This document shows, in pieces, positions 30,152 to 39,560 of a stretch of 64,000 nucleotides of DNA. Origin of the DNA: Bradymonadales bacterium (GTDB lineage Bacteria > Myxococcota_A > Bradymonadia > JAFGEP01); NCBI GenBank assembly GCA_016931535.1, contig JAFGEP010000135.1, positions 42,901 through 106,900 of the forward strand, written 5' to 3'. Under the pieces are notes generated by a model. It saw nothing but the letters and a program-made list of their open reading frames with translations. It did not search any database and was not told the origin of the DNA. Positions within the stretch are counted from its first letter, which is position 1. Each line of letters opens with the position of its first letter. The translations under genes were made by a program, and so were the position numbers.

Positions 30152-30673
30152 CTATGGGTTCCGCAGGCGAGTGACCCGCGCCGGAACACCCGTCGCCACC
30201 GCCCAGTCGGGCAGATCGCGGGTGACCACCGCACCGGCACCCACGATGACCCCCCTGCCGATGTGGACTCCGGGCAGGATGACCGCGCCGATGCCGATGT
30301 CGGCGCCGTCTTCGATCACCACCGGTGCCCGGGTGATGGGGCTCAAGAGCAAGGGGATCTCTCGCCCGGCGTCCCGGTGCTGGCTGGTGAGGATCTTCAC
30401 CGCCGGGCCGATGCCCACCTGGCGGCCGATGGTGATGTTCCCGGCGCTGTGGAAGAAGCACTGCTGGCCGATCCAGCTGCCATCGCCGATGTGCATGGAG
30501 GAATCGAAGTAGCCCTTGAGGATGGTCTGATGGCCGACATAGACCCCTTTCCCCAGGCTGATGGTTTCCGGGTGAAACACCAGCACGGTGGGCTCGATGA
30601 CGGTATCCGGGCCGAGCGCCTGGAAGTCCGCCAGCGTGAAGGTGCCATTGCCATGAGAGCGCCGCTGGATCAT
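30152..30673 (-). CDS. Hexapeptide-repeat (LbetaH) acyltransferase
   Basis: IEDGADIGIGAVILPGVHIGRGVIVGAGAVVTRDLPDWAVATGVPARVTR. Confidence 0.9.
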   Translation of the reverse strand: MIQRRSHGNGTFTLADFQALGPDTVIEPTVLVFHPETISLGKGVYVGHQTILKGYFDSSMHIGDGSWIGQQCFFHSAGNITIGRQVGIGPAVKILTSQHRDAGREIPLLLSPITRAPVVIEDGADIGIGAVILPGVHIGRGVIVGAGAVVTRDLPDWAVATGVPARVTRLRNP

Positions 30674-30850
30674 GCCGCATTATCAGAGCCAATGCGGCCT
30701 CGGTGTCAACCCCGATCCCGCCCCCTCCGTGGAAAGGGTACGGGCCCCGGGCCAACCTGGACCGGTCGGCGGTGTCCAGGCCGCAGGAGCGGATCACTGG
30801 CCATGCCCTGTTTTTTTTCTGCGAATCGCCTGTCGGGGCATGATGGCGCC

Positions 30851-31579
30851 ATGGAACCCTCCCGACATATCGCCTGGCTGATCTTGCCGGCCATCATTTT
30901 TGTGGGCTGCATCGGTGGCTCCAACTACCAGGTCACGCGGGTGGCGATCAGGCTGCAGGAGATCGATCAACAAGAGGGGGCCGAACAGCCATCGGCCGTC
31001 CAGCGCGTCCTGGAGAGACAACCGCCAACCGGCATGGGGGGCGCAGCTCCTGCTGCGCACCATCGCCAGATCCTCCATGTCCGTCCCGAGGAGGAGGAGC
31101 CGGATATCCCCCTGTTCACACCGAGCCTGCCGACCCCTCCGGTCGCCGAGCGCTTGGAAACCCTGGCCGACGAGGAGTTCCTGCTGCCGCTGACAGAGCC
31201 GCGCATCACCAGCCCCTTCGGATGGCGGCGCGATCCGTTCCGGCGCCGGCAGCGGCGCATGCACCGGGGAACCGACTTCGGCGCGCCATCCGGTACCCCG
31301 GTCTACGCCACCGCCTCCGGGATCGCCATCATGGCCGGCTGGTGCGACGCCAACACCGGCAACTGCGTGGTGATCGTGCACCCCAACGGCTGGAGGAGCC
31401 AGTACTTCCACCTCGAACGGGTGGACATCCGCTGCGGACGCAAGGTGGTCCGGGGACAGCAGATCGGCGCCGTCGGCTCGACAGGCAGGTCCACCGGTCC
31501 CCACCTGCACTTCCAGCTCAGCCAGGGAGGCGAGGATGTAGACCCCATGACGGTCATCGGCCACCCGCTCTCCCAATGA
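30851..31579 (+). CDS. M23-family peptidase (LysM-less) lipoprotein
   Basis: Lipobox IIFVGC; HRGTDFGAPSGTPVYATASGIAIMAGW...GSTGRSTGPHLHFQL. Confidence 0.9.
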   Translation: MEPSRHIAWLILPAIIFVGCIGGSNYQVTRVAIRLQEIDQQEGAEQPSAVQRVLERQPPTGMGGAAPAAHHRQILHVRPEEEEPDIPLFTPSLPTPPVAERLETLADEEFLLPLTEPRITSPFGWRRDPFRRRQRRMHRGTDFGAPSGTPVYATASGIAIMAGWCDANTGNCVVIVHPNGWRSQYFHLERVDIRCGRKVVRGQQIGAVGSTGRSTGPHLHFQLSQGGEDVDPMTVIGHPLSQ

Positions 31580-31782
31580 TCGCCAGGCGATGACGGCCAG
31601 GGTCATCTGAGACATCGGTTGCGGTCTGGTGTACACTGCACAGGCAGGGTGGACCATCCGAATCGGGCGGTTCGGATCGGGTGGGAGACAGGTGCACCCC
31701 TTCACCTCCACCATCGCCCCGAAACCCCAGGGCGATTGGGGGGGCATCCTGGGGCCTGCGAGTGACCGCAAAGGGCAGCGCC

Positions 31783-32583
31783 ATGATCCGTCCCCTCTTC
31801 TCGTGGATCCTCTTCGGCCTGGTGGTGGCTGGCACGTGGATCCCCAGGACAGCCCTGGCCCAGGCCGAGTTCGGCTGGCAGATCCAGGGGGGCGGCGTCC
31901 AGCCCACCAGCGCCTATGTGCACAACGGCATCAGGCTGGAAACGGCAGCGGCGGCGAGCGAAGGAGAACAGCGCTTCTCCCCCTCGCTCGTCGACCAGTA
32001 CAACCGCATCGGTTTTCGAGTGGGGACCGCCCTGCTCTTCTACCCCTTCGAGATCCGTTACGACTTCACCTACCTTGGCTGGGACCGGCTGGAAACGGTC
32101 TGCTCCGGCTCCAGCGATGCCGTCATCCTGCCCTCGGGAGAGATCGACGACGCCACCGTCTCCTACCGCTGCGGGGAAGAACCGATCTCCTCCAGCCTGT
32201 CCGGCCAGGATCTGGAGCCGGTCCAGCTGCACGTGATCTCCGCCGGCTACCGCTACTACCTGCCGGATCTGGGTGGCTGGCTCCGCCCCTTTCTGGCGGT
32301 GGCACCTGGAATCGCCCTGTCCACCTACACCGACCAGGCTCCCGACGCCGGGCTGGACCTCGGATTTCACCTGGGCGGCGGGTTGGGGCTCGACATCGGC
32401 CTTTCACAGACCTTCACCCTTGCCACGGAGGCGCGCTACAACCTGCTGGTTCACAGCCCACCCACCCGGATGCAGGATGCCGCCAACCGGGCGGTGGCCC
32501 GGGGAGAGACCTCCCTGGAAGCGGTGCTGGATCTATTCCACTACGTCACCTTCGACCTGGGGCTGCGGCTGGATTTCCGCTGA
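31783..32583 (+). CDS. Outer-membrane beta-barrel-like protein
   Basis: Signal peptide MIRPLFSWILFGLVVAGTWIPRTALAQ; C-terminal aromatic LGLRLDFR. Confidence 0.65.
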   Translation: MIRPLFSWILFGLVVAGTWIPRTALAQAEFGWQIQGGGVQPTSAYVHNGIRLETAAAASEGEQRFSPSLVDQYNRIGFRVGTALLFYPFEIRYDFTYLGWDRLETVCSGSSDAVILPSGEIDDATVSYRCGEEPISSSLSGQDLEPVQLHVISAGYRYYLPDLGGWLRPFLAVAPGIALSTYTDQAPDAGLDLGFHLGGGLGLDIGLSQTFTLATEARYNLLVHSPPTRMQDAANRAVARGETSLEAVLDLFHYVTFDLGLRLDFR

Positions 32584-32850
32584 CTATCCTGCGACTCCGG
32601 CCGAGATGACCCCTTCCACCGGGCCTGGTGGAAGGGGGCGAGCTGCACCGGCATGGGTCTGTTTGGGGGCAGTCGCCCGCGAGTCGGCCGAGCATCTGTC
32701 CCCCTGGGTCAGGCCCGATCCGTTCGCCCCCCGTTTTCGGCTTGGGACGCGCAGGATCGGTTCGCTTCTTGCGCGATGCCTCCTGTTCCCGACGGGATTC
32801 ACGGGTGCTGTTGAGTCGGGCTGGTCTCAGTGGTAGCTTGTGTAGTGCTC

Positions 32851-33825
32851 ATGTCAACCAAGGAATACGCGATCATGGTCCCGCCCTACCTGTTGTCTGC
32901 AGTGGCCTGTGTCATGGCGGTTCTATCCGCCGCTTGTCTGCCCACCTCGGATGGTTCCGGTCGTAGCCGGCGAGATATGGCAGAAGATGGCGATGTCACC
33001 GACTGCGATGGCGAGAACCCGCCCCTCGTCATGTTGAGCGCAGGGGAAGGCCACACCTGTGGCATCCGCGCCTGTGATGGAGTCGTACATTGTTGGGGAG
33101 GTGGTTTGGATGGACAGTCCACGCCTCCCGAGGATCTCTCCTTTGTGAGCGTGAGCGCGGGCACCTGGCACACCTGCGGCATCCGGGCGAGCGACGGGCA
33201 GATACAATGCTGGGGGGCCGAAGGGCCCCTGACGACAGCGCCTGTTGGAGTATCCTTCACCGACCTGAGTGCGGGTTTTCGTCAAACCTGTGGTATCCGC
33301 TCGAGCGATGGGCAGGCACAGTGCTGGGGATATTCTGATCACGAGCTGATACCGCCAGCCGGGGTCGCGTTCGAGAGCCTGAGCGTGGGGGTGTTCCACG
33401 CCTGCGGCATCCGCTCCAGCGATGGGCAGACAGAGTGCTTCGGGGCAGGGATGGCCGGCCAGGAGATCCCCCCCACCGGCGTGCTCTTTGATAGCCTGGA
33501 CGCGGGGCAGGTGCACAACTGCGGCATTCGCTCCAGCGATGGGCAGGCCCAGTGCTGGGGATCCGATAGTGATGGCCAGTCGACGCCGCCAGCCGAGGTT
33601 GTCTTCACCAGCTTGAGTGCCGGTGAACGCCACACCTGTGGTATCCGCTCGAGCGATGGGCAGGCCCAGTGCTGGGGAAAGGATGACAGGGGCCAGTCGA
33701 CGCCGCCAGCCGGCGTCGTCTTTGCAAGCTTGAGCGCGGGTTACTGGCACACCTGTGGTATCCGCTCGAGCGATGGACGGGCCCAGTGCTGGGGGGACAA
33801 TTCATCGGGTCAGTTGACGCCATAG
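32851..33825 (+). CDS. RCC1/BLIP-II-like repeat lipoprotein
   Basis: Seven ~38-39-aa repeats of consensus LSAGxxHTCGIRSSDGQAQCWGxxxxGQSTPPAGVVF after a lipobox-like LSAAC. Confidence 0.85.
   Translation: MSTKEYAIMVPPYLLSAVACVMAVLSAACLPTSDGSGRSRRDMAEDGDVTDCDGENPPLVMLSAGEGHTCGIRACDGVVHCWGGGLDGQSTPPEDLSFVSVSAGTWHTCGIRASDGQIQCWGAEGPLTTAPVGVSFTDLSAGFRQTCGIRSSDGQAQCWGYSDHELIPPAGVAFESLSVGVFHACGIRSSDGQTECFGAGMAGQEIPPTGVLFDSLDAGQVHNCGIRSSDGQAQCWGSDSDGQSTPPAEVVFTSLSAGERHTCGIRSSDGQAQCWGKDDRGQSTPPAGVVFASLSAGYWHTCGIRSSDGRAQCWGDNSSGQLTP
33013..33825 (+). repeat. Seven tandem ~114-117-bp coding repeats
   Basis: cacacctgtggtatccgctcgagcgatgg...gcccagtgctgggg nearly identical in the last two units. Confidence 0.85.
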
Positions 33826-34118
33826 CCCACCCGGCCTGCACTTCGATAGGGCAACCGCCCTCCGGCACAACCCCTGATCCCCTTCCATTGTGATCCACCA
33901 AGCCCGATCACGCCCGATGGGAGTCGGGCGTTGCACGGGGCGCCGAGGGCTGCTAATGTCATCGGTAGGGGGGTGGGGCGCGATGTTCGCCGACCACCCC
34001 CTCCTCCGCCGTTGCCGGTCGGGGGTCCTCAGGGATGTGGGAATGCCGTATCCTTCGAGAGCTCAGCGGCGTGGGCGCGGAGAAACGGAGAAGTATTCTA
34101 GATACTACAGGTCAACTT

Positions 34119-34421
34119 ATGGATACTGAACAGAAATACCTATGCCATGCCTGTGGATTCGAGATCTCCATGGAGGTCAAGGTCGCCAGGCGCGACATGT
34201 GCGACAACTGTGGTGCCGACCTGCATTGCTGCAAGAACTGCCGCTTCTGGGATCCAGGGGCTCACAACGAGTGCCGGGAGAACGTCTCTTCCTGGGTGCG
34301 GGACAAGGAGGCATCCAACTTCTGCCAGCAGTTCGAGTTCAAGAAGAGCGGTCCGGACATCAAGGACGAGGTGGCCAGCGCCAAGGCCAAGCTGGATGCG
34401 CTGTTCAGTAGACTGAAGTGA
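34119..34421 (+). CDS. Small zinc-ribbon-like cysteine-rich protein
   Basis: CHACGFEISMEVKVARRDMCDNCGADLHCCKNCRFWDPGAHNECRE. Confidence 0.75.
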   Translation: MDTEQKYLCHACGFEISMEVKVARRDMCDNCGADLHCCKNCRFWDPGAHNECRENVSSWVRDKEASNFCQQFEFKKSGPDIKDEVASAKAKLDALFSRLK

Positions 34422-34454
34422 TCGAGGCGCCCCCCCCAAGGGGTACACGACGGG

Positions 34455-36146
34455 CTACCTGGCGTGCTTCCGCTGGAGGATGACCCGCTGGAGCCCTCTC
34501 GACATCTCTGACAACAGAAGCTGCAACCGGTCCCCCGGCGAGGGGAACGGGCGAGCTCCGGCATCCAGCACCACGATGAGTATGGTCCTCCCCCGAAGTT
34601 GAACGGGCGCAACCAGGACCGGGTCAACATGGGGGACCTGCAGGGTCTCGCGGAGTCGACAACGCGCCGGGAGGGGTCCCCAAAAAAAGAGGCCCTCCTG
34701 GGAGACCCGGTGAAGGATGGAGCGTTCCTCCATCTCGATGCCCTTGCCTACCAGCCGCGGAGTATCCAGGCCCTGGCACAGGCAGCGCCAGATCACGGCT
34801 CTGGGGCCGTTGAGGGTCATGATGGCGATGGTCTGGTAGTGAGCCGCCAGGCCGAGGACGAACAGATCTCCCAGCTCATCACGCTGTCGGGCTCGTCCCA
34901 GAAGCTCGCACGTCCTCCAGATGGTGGACTCCACCGCCGGGTCTGCAGGGGCAAGCGTCAGAGCGAGATCCGCAAGGGATCGGAACTGGTCGTCGTAGGA
35001 TCCGGAAACCTCTTGCCGCCCGCGAAGCGCGGGCACTGGCTGGCCGGGATGGACCTCGGACCGGCCAACCGAGTCGTACTGCTCGGTGGGACCCAAAAAG
35101 GGGGCTGGCAAGACCTTGTCGGGTTCGCCCAGCTGGTCCAGGTAGACCCCCAGGACCTTCACCGGCCCGGTTCGAGTGATCGCTTCCCCCTCTACCACGC
35201 CCGATGTCGCTTGTTCCGAAGGGACAGGCTCCGTCTCGTCCTGCCGGTCGAAGCGAAGGGTGATAGGGCGAGTGGAAATCCGGGTGAAACCATGGCCGGC
35301 CTCCGATGGCAGGGGACTTTCGGGCGGCAGCTTCTGTGCCGAGGGTGCCGTCGCCAGCCGATCCACATCCTGCGCCTCGACGAGGGTGGGCGTGTTGCCC
35401 GGGCCGGCAGCCATGATCCGGATCCGGGAGATCTCCTTGGCGGTCTCCTCCATGAGCCAGACAGAGGGCCCCTCCGCTGCCGGCGGTGGCCCCAAAGACT
35501 CCTGTTGCTCCGGCCTCGATTCCTCGGAATCGGGAGAAGACGGCCCGTAGGTCACATCCAGGGAGGTAGCCAGGATATGGTCGAGGTGGTGGTCGAGTGC
35601 GGTGGTCTGCTCGAACAGCGCCGCGATCTCGTCATCCAGGCGGCGACCGCGTGCTGCTCCTTGCTGAAGCGTCAGGGCCTCCTCGACCCCGATCTTCCAG
35701 GGTCGATCGGCCAGGCGGTTGAAATGGATGGCCATCTGGCTGACGGTGATCAGGCGCGGTTCGATGGTATAGCCGGAGAAGAAGGCGACCTCGACCAACA
35801 GGTCCTCATCCGAGGGATCCACCTGCCCCACCACCAGGGTCTCCTGGTCCTTGAGGTACAGGGGCAGCAGCCCCCCATCGTAGCAGATCTCCAGCGGAAT
35901 GAGAGAGAAGATGGTACGGTCGATGCCGGCCAACATCGCCTGGGGAGCCAGGGTGAGGTTCAGCTTTTGGGCATAGAACTCGACCAGCCTGTTCTCGTCG
36001 ACCGCCCCCTCCATCACGAGGTTCAAGGCCAGTGAGCCTCCCGAGGCCTGCTTGCGGCGGACGGCTCGTTCCAGGGCTTCCCGGCTCAGCAGTCCTTCGT
36101 GGACCATGATGAGTCCGATGTTCTGGAGACGGGTATCGCTGCTCAT
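34455..36146 (-). CDS. GspE/PilB N-terminal (MshEN-like) domain protein with C-terminal GAF-like domain
   Basis: LIMVHEGLLSREALERAVRRKQASGGSLALNLVMEGAVDENRLVEFYAQKLNL; no Walker motifs; C-terminal GAF-like fold predicted from pattern. Confidence 0.65.
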   Translation of the reverse strand: MSSDTRLQNIGLIMVHEGLLSREALERAVRRKQASGGSLALNLVMEGAVDENRLVEFYAQKLNLTLAPQAMLAGIDRTIFSLIPLEICYDGGLLPLYLKDQETLVVGQVDPSDEDLLVEVAFFSGYTIEPRLITVSQMAIHFNRLADRPWKIGVEEALTLQQGAARGRRLDDEIAALFEQTTALDHHLDHILATSLDVTYGPSSPDSEESRPEQQESLGPPPAAEGPSVWLMEETAKEISRIRIMAAGPGNTPTLVEAQDVDRLATAPSAQKLPPESPLPSEAGHGFTRISTRPITLRFDRQDETEPVPSEQATSGVVEGEAITRTGPVKVLGVYLDQLGEPDKVLPAPFLGPTEQYDSVGRSEVHPGQPVPALRGRQEVSGSYDDQFRSLADLALTLAPADPAVESTIWRTCELLGRARQRDELGDLFVLGLAAHYQTIAIMTLNGPRAVIWRCLCQGLDTPRLVGKGIEMEERSILHRVSQEGLFFWGPLPARCRLRETLQVPHVDPVLVAPVQLRGRTILIVVLDAGARPFPSPGDRLQLLLSEMSRGLQRVILQRKHAR

Positions 36147-36313
36147 CTATCCCCTTCCCTTGCTGACCACCGACCAGGGTAGTGGTTTCGGGGTCGGTTC
36201 ACAAGTTTGGGGGTGCCTGCCGAGCCGTACCCTACAGCGGTCGGTGGCAGAAACCAGGATAGTGGATTGAACCACCGCCTCGACCTCTCGGTTGGTTGTG
36301 GTTACCACGCCAG

Positions 36314-37303
36314 CTAGGGCTGTATGCGGCGCCCGATCCGGTTTCGACGCAGAGCGCCATCGGCGGTCAACGACATGGCGATGTACAGCGGCCTTCCCAG
36401 GATGCCAGATCGCACCACCGCCCCACCATTCCGGCTGTCTCCCAGGGCGCTGCGGTTGTCATGGACCACGTAGTACTCGTCGTCCGCCAGCCGGGCGGTC
36501 TGACTGGTCACGACCGGAAAGGACGCCATCTGCTCGGAGATGAAGTACCAGCGCTGGTGTATCGACTCGATGGCCAACCTGCTTCCAGCCGGATGGACCA
36601 CATCCACCAAGGCGTCGAGCTGAGCCTGGAGGGCATCGGAGCTGCTGGAAAGCGACCGCCAGAGCGGCACCTGTTCGTTGACCTGGAGGATACCGCCGGG
36701 CAGGCCGACCTCGTCGGTGGGGACCGCGAGGATGCGTCCCACCTCGTACGACCGGTCTCGGCTGCCAAACTGGACCAGTACCAGGTCCCCATGACGCGGT
36801 CCCGAGTCGCGATAGGCGGTTCGATCGACCAGGATCAGGTCGCCGTCGGCCAGTGTCGGGTACATGGAATCGCCGTCGATCCAGACCAGCGATACCAGCT
36901 GGGTGAACGTCAGGTGGATCAGAAAGACCAGTGGCAGGTGGAAGGTGCCGAGGGATACCGCTGCATAGACCAGGGGGTGGTTGTACGGTCTCAAGAGGTA
37001 CTGGTGGCCTTGTCGCCTGGCGGTTCTGGCAGCGTCCAGGGCCATCAGCAGGGTGATGACTCCACCGCCGGCCAACAGGATGGCCAGCGGGACCAGGGGA
37101 AAAAACAGCAGCCGGGCCCACAACCACACGAACAGGCTGGCGACAAACACATAGCTCAGGTTGACGACGACGCCAGCCGCCAGGTTGCCGACAACCAGCA
37201 GCCCCAGACCGGGACAGAGCAGCGTGAGGAGAAAGGCGACGGCCGGTTTTCTGACGGCGGTCTCCCCGCGGTAGGTGGCGTGTGGGGTGACGTCGTGAAC
37301 CAT
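36314..37303 (-). CDS. Signal peptidase I (S26A)-family protein with multi-TM N-terminus and no catalytic Lys
   Basis: IDGDSMYPTLADGDLILVDR; GRILAVPTDEVGLPGGILQVNEQVP; EYYVVHDNRSALGDSRNGG. Confidence 0.8.
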   Translation of the reverse strand: MVHDVTPHATYRGETAVRKPAVAFLLTLLCPGLGLLVVGNLAAGVVVNLSYVFVASLFVWLWARLLFFPLVPLAILLAGGGVITLLMALDAARTARRQGHQYLLRPYNHPLVYAAVSLGTFHLPLVFLIHLTFTQLVSLVWIDGDSMYPTLADGDLILVDRTAYRDSGPRHGDLVLVQFGSRDRSYEVGRILAVPTDEVGLPGGILQVNEQVPLWRSLSSSSDALQAQLDALVDVVHPAGSRLAIESIHQRWYFISEQMASFPVVTSQTARLADDEYYVVHDNRSALGDSRNGGAVVRSGILGRPLYIAMSLTADGALRRNRIGRRIQP

Positions 37304-37352
37304 GGACTCTCGGTATCGGCGACCGGTAGGAACCGGGGGGCCCCCTGCTCCA

Positions 37353-39494
37353 TCAGTGGGGTTCGCTGGGGTCTGGGCGTACCCCCTGGTCGATCCAGGC
37401 CCGGACGAAGGATATCCGCTCGGCGAGCTGGTGCAATAGCGGGTGGGGAGCAGTCAGCAGTCGAGCGGCCTGGAGGTACTGCTCCAAGGCATCCTGTGGC
37501 TGCTCGAGCCCGTTTTCAAAGATCTGGCCAAGGGCGAACCGGGTCTCTCCTTTTTCCTGGTCGGAGTGCTGGAAATCCAACAGCTCCGTCAGCACGGTGG
37601 CAGCGCCATCGAAATCCCTCTTGCTGGAGAGGAGTTCGGACATCAGGTGGCGGGCGTCGGCGTTGCGGGGATCGAGCCGCAGCAGCTCCGTCAGTCTGTT
37701 TTGCAGACCGGCGATGTTCTGGGCGTGCGATTCGGGATGGATGGCGGTCCTTCGCAGCTCGTCTCGCACGGACGGCAAGGCGAACCGAATGTCGTGAGGT
37801 CGAAGCTCGGCCATCCGGCGGAAGTTCTCGCGGGCGGTCTCCAACCTGCCTTGGTCGCCGGGAGTGAAGAAGCGCACCGTACCCAGCAGGTACTGGGCTC
37901 TCGCGTCGCTCGGCCAGAGCCGGACGGCTGCCGTGAGAGCCTCCATCGCCTGATCCGGCATTGAGGCCTCGAAGTAGACCTCTCCCTGCTGCCGCTTGTA
38001 GTCGGCCAAGGTGAAGCGGGCGGTCGCGACCAGCGAGACCACGATCAAGGCCAGTGCGGGCAGTCCCAGTAACAGCCAGCGCTCGACCCGGCCAAACCCT
38101 CCCCGGGCCGGGTGGATCACCTGCGCGCTACAAAGCCCCCCCTCGGTGAGGTGCTGTCCCAACTGGGCAGCCAGACCGAGCACGGCAAAGAAAGTGAGGC
38201 CTTCGGCGGCATGATAGCCGCCAGAGGTCAGCAACCCTATGACCAGACCGGCAAGGGCTGCCCCGACCAGGAAACCGGAGGCGGGCTGCTCTTTCCCCTT
38301 CCCTCGGAAAAGCCCTTGCACGCCGGCCACCAACGCCCCCAGAAGGAACCCCAGAAACAGGATCACCCCCACCCAGCCGAGCTCGGCCGGGACCCCCAAG
38401 AGGAAGCCCGCCGGTCGGTCGTGGATGTGGTACTCCTCGCGCGGTTGGCGGTAATAGGCATCCTCCGGGTCGACACCGAGACCGGCCGAGTAGGCCCAGC
38501 TTCCCACACCCCCGCCCAGGATGGCTGAACGCTCTGGAATGTTGCGGATGCGCTTCCACTCGAAGAGCCACTCTTCGGGCGTGGTGATCGCATTTTCGGC
38601 CAGCTCGATGCGATGCACCCGCTGAAGCTGGGCGGCTCTGAGGGCTCCGAACCGGTCCTGGTCGGCGGGGGATTCCTGGCCGGCAGGCGGACCGAGCACA
38701 GACCCCAGTGCCAGCAGCCCGACCAGCACGGCGCCAATGGAAAACACCAGCCCGATCCATACCGGCAGGGGAGCTGGAGCGCGCCTCCGAGAACCGGTGC
38801 TCAGCGCTCCACCCACTGCGAGCCCGCCCAGGGCGCAGACCGCAGGGAGAAGACCGGTCCGGCCAACCGCCAGGCAGATCGGCAGGTTGGCCAGGAGCAC
38901 CAGCCACGCTGCGTTGCGACCTCCCCAGACCCCGATCTGAACCAGCCCCAATGGCGCGGCCATGGCCAGAAAACAGCCGGCAAACAGGGCGTGGTCGAAG
39001 CTGCCGTAGGTCCCCGCATCGGCAGCCATGCCGGTCGGTATGGCAGGCGGGAAAGTCACACCGGCGTGCTGGAGCAAGACAACCAAGGCCACCAGAAGGC
39101 CGGATCCCAGCAGCGGCAAGGTCACCCAGGAAACGGAGCAGGGGCTGCTGGCCACAGAGAGATAGGCCGCAAAAAACGTGACCCAGAGGGTCAACGACAG
39201 CAGGGATTCCCCCGTCCAGGGGGACCAGAACAGGCTGGCACAGGCCCAGAGCAAAAACAGCCATCCGAAAACGGCACCCGTCCTGGCGGGCAGTCGGCGT
39301 TCCCAACCGGAGTAGATGAAATCAGCGAGCCAGCAGATGGCCACCAGGCTCCCTGTAACCGCCAGAACGGCTGTCTTGGCAACCTCGTAACGGGAGAACC
39401 CTGTGGTGGCCACCAACGGTATGCACAGCAGCGCCAACGCCAGGGAGATCCGTTCGACCAGACGCATGGCGGAACCGGGCTGTTTTTGGGTCAT
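37353..39494 (-). CDS. O-antigen ligase/polymerase-like membrane protein with TPR C-terminus
   Basis: Many TM segments; TPR-like AMEALTAAVRLWPSDARAQYLLG and LRLDPRNADARHLMSELL. Confidence 0.7.
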   Translation of the reverse strand: MTQKQPGSAMRLVERISLALALLCIPLVATTGFSRYEVAKTAVLAVTGSLVAICWLADFIYSGWERRLPARTGAVFGWLFLLWACASLFWSPWTGESLLSLTLWVTFFAAYLSVASSPCSVSWVTLPLLGSGLLVALVVLLQHAGVTFPPAIPTGMAADAGTYGSFDHALFAGCFLAMAAPLGLVQIGVWGGRNAAWLVLLANLPICLAVGRTGLLPAVCALGGLAVGGALSTGSRRRAPAPLPVWIGLVFSIGAVLVGLLALGSVLGPPAGQESPADQDRFGALRAAQLQRVHRIELAENAITTPEEWLFEWKRIRNIPERSAILGGGVGSWAYSAGLGVDPEDAYYRQPREEYHIHDRPAGFLLGVPAELGWVGVILFLGFLLGALVAGVQGLFRGKGKEQPASGFLVGAALAGLVIGLLTSGGYHAAEGLTFFAVLGLAAQLGQHLTEGGLCSAQVIHPARGGFGRVERWLLLGLPALALIVVSLVATARFTLADYKRQQGEVYFEASMPDQAMEALTAAVRLWPSDARAQYLLGTVRFFTPGDQGRLETARENFRRMAELRPHDIRFALPSVRDELRRTAIHPESHAQNIAGLQNRLTELLRLDPRNADARHLMSELLSSKRDFDGAATVLTELLDFQHSDQEKGETRFALGQIFENGLEQPQDALEQYLQAARLLTAPHPLLHQLAERISFVRAWIDQGVRPDPSEPH

Positions 39495-39560
39495 GAGGTT
39501 CGCTCTCTGTGTTGGGTGAAACCTGCCGGGCCGCCCGGTGGCGAGCCGAGCGACTGCTGC

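Noticed and set aside
32801-32840. Promoter-like TTGAGT-N17-TAGCTT upstream of the RCC1-like gene
   Set aside because: Too weak a match to assert; many such hexamer pairs expected by chance.
34599-36035. 478-aa plus-strand ORF
   Set aside because: Antisense shadow of the MshEN/GAF-like gene.
38128-39306. 392-aa minus-strand ORF
   Set aside because: Out-of-frame, Arg/Gly/Pro-rich overlap with the O-antigen-ligase-like gene.
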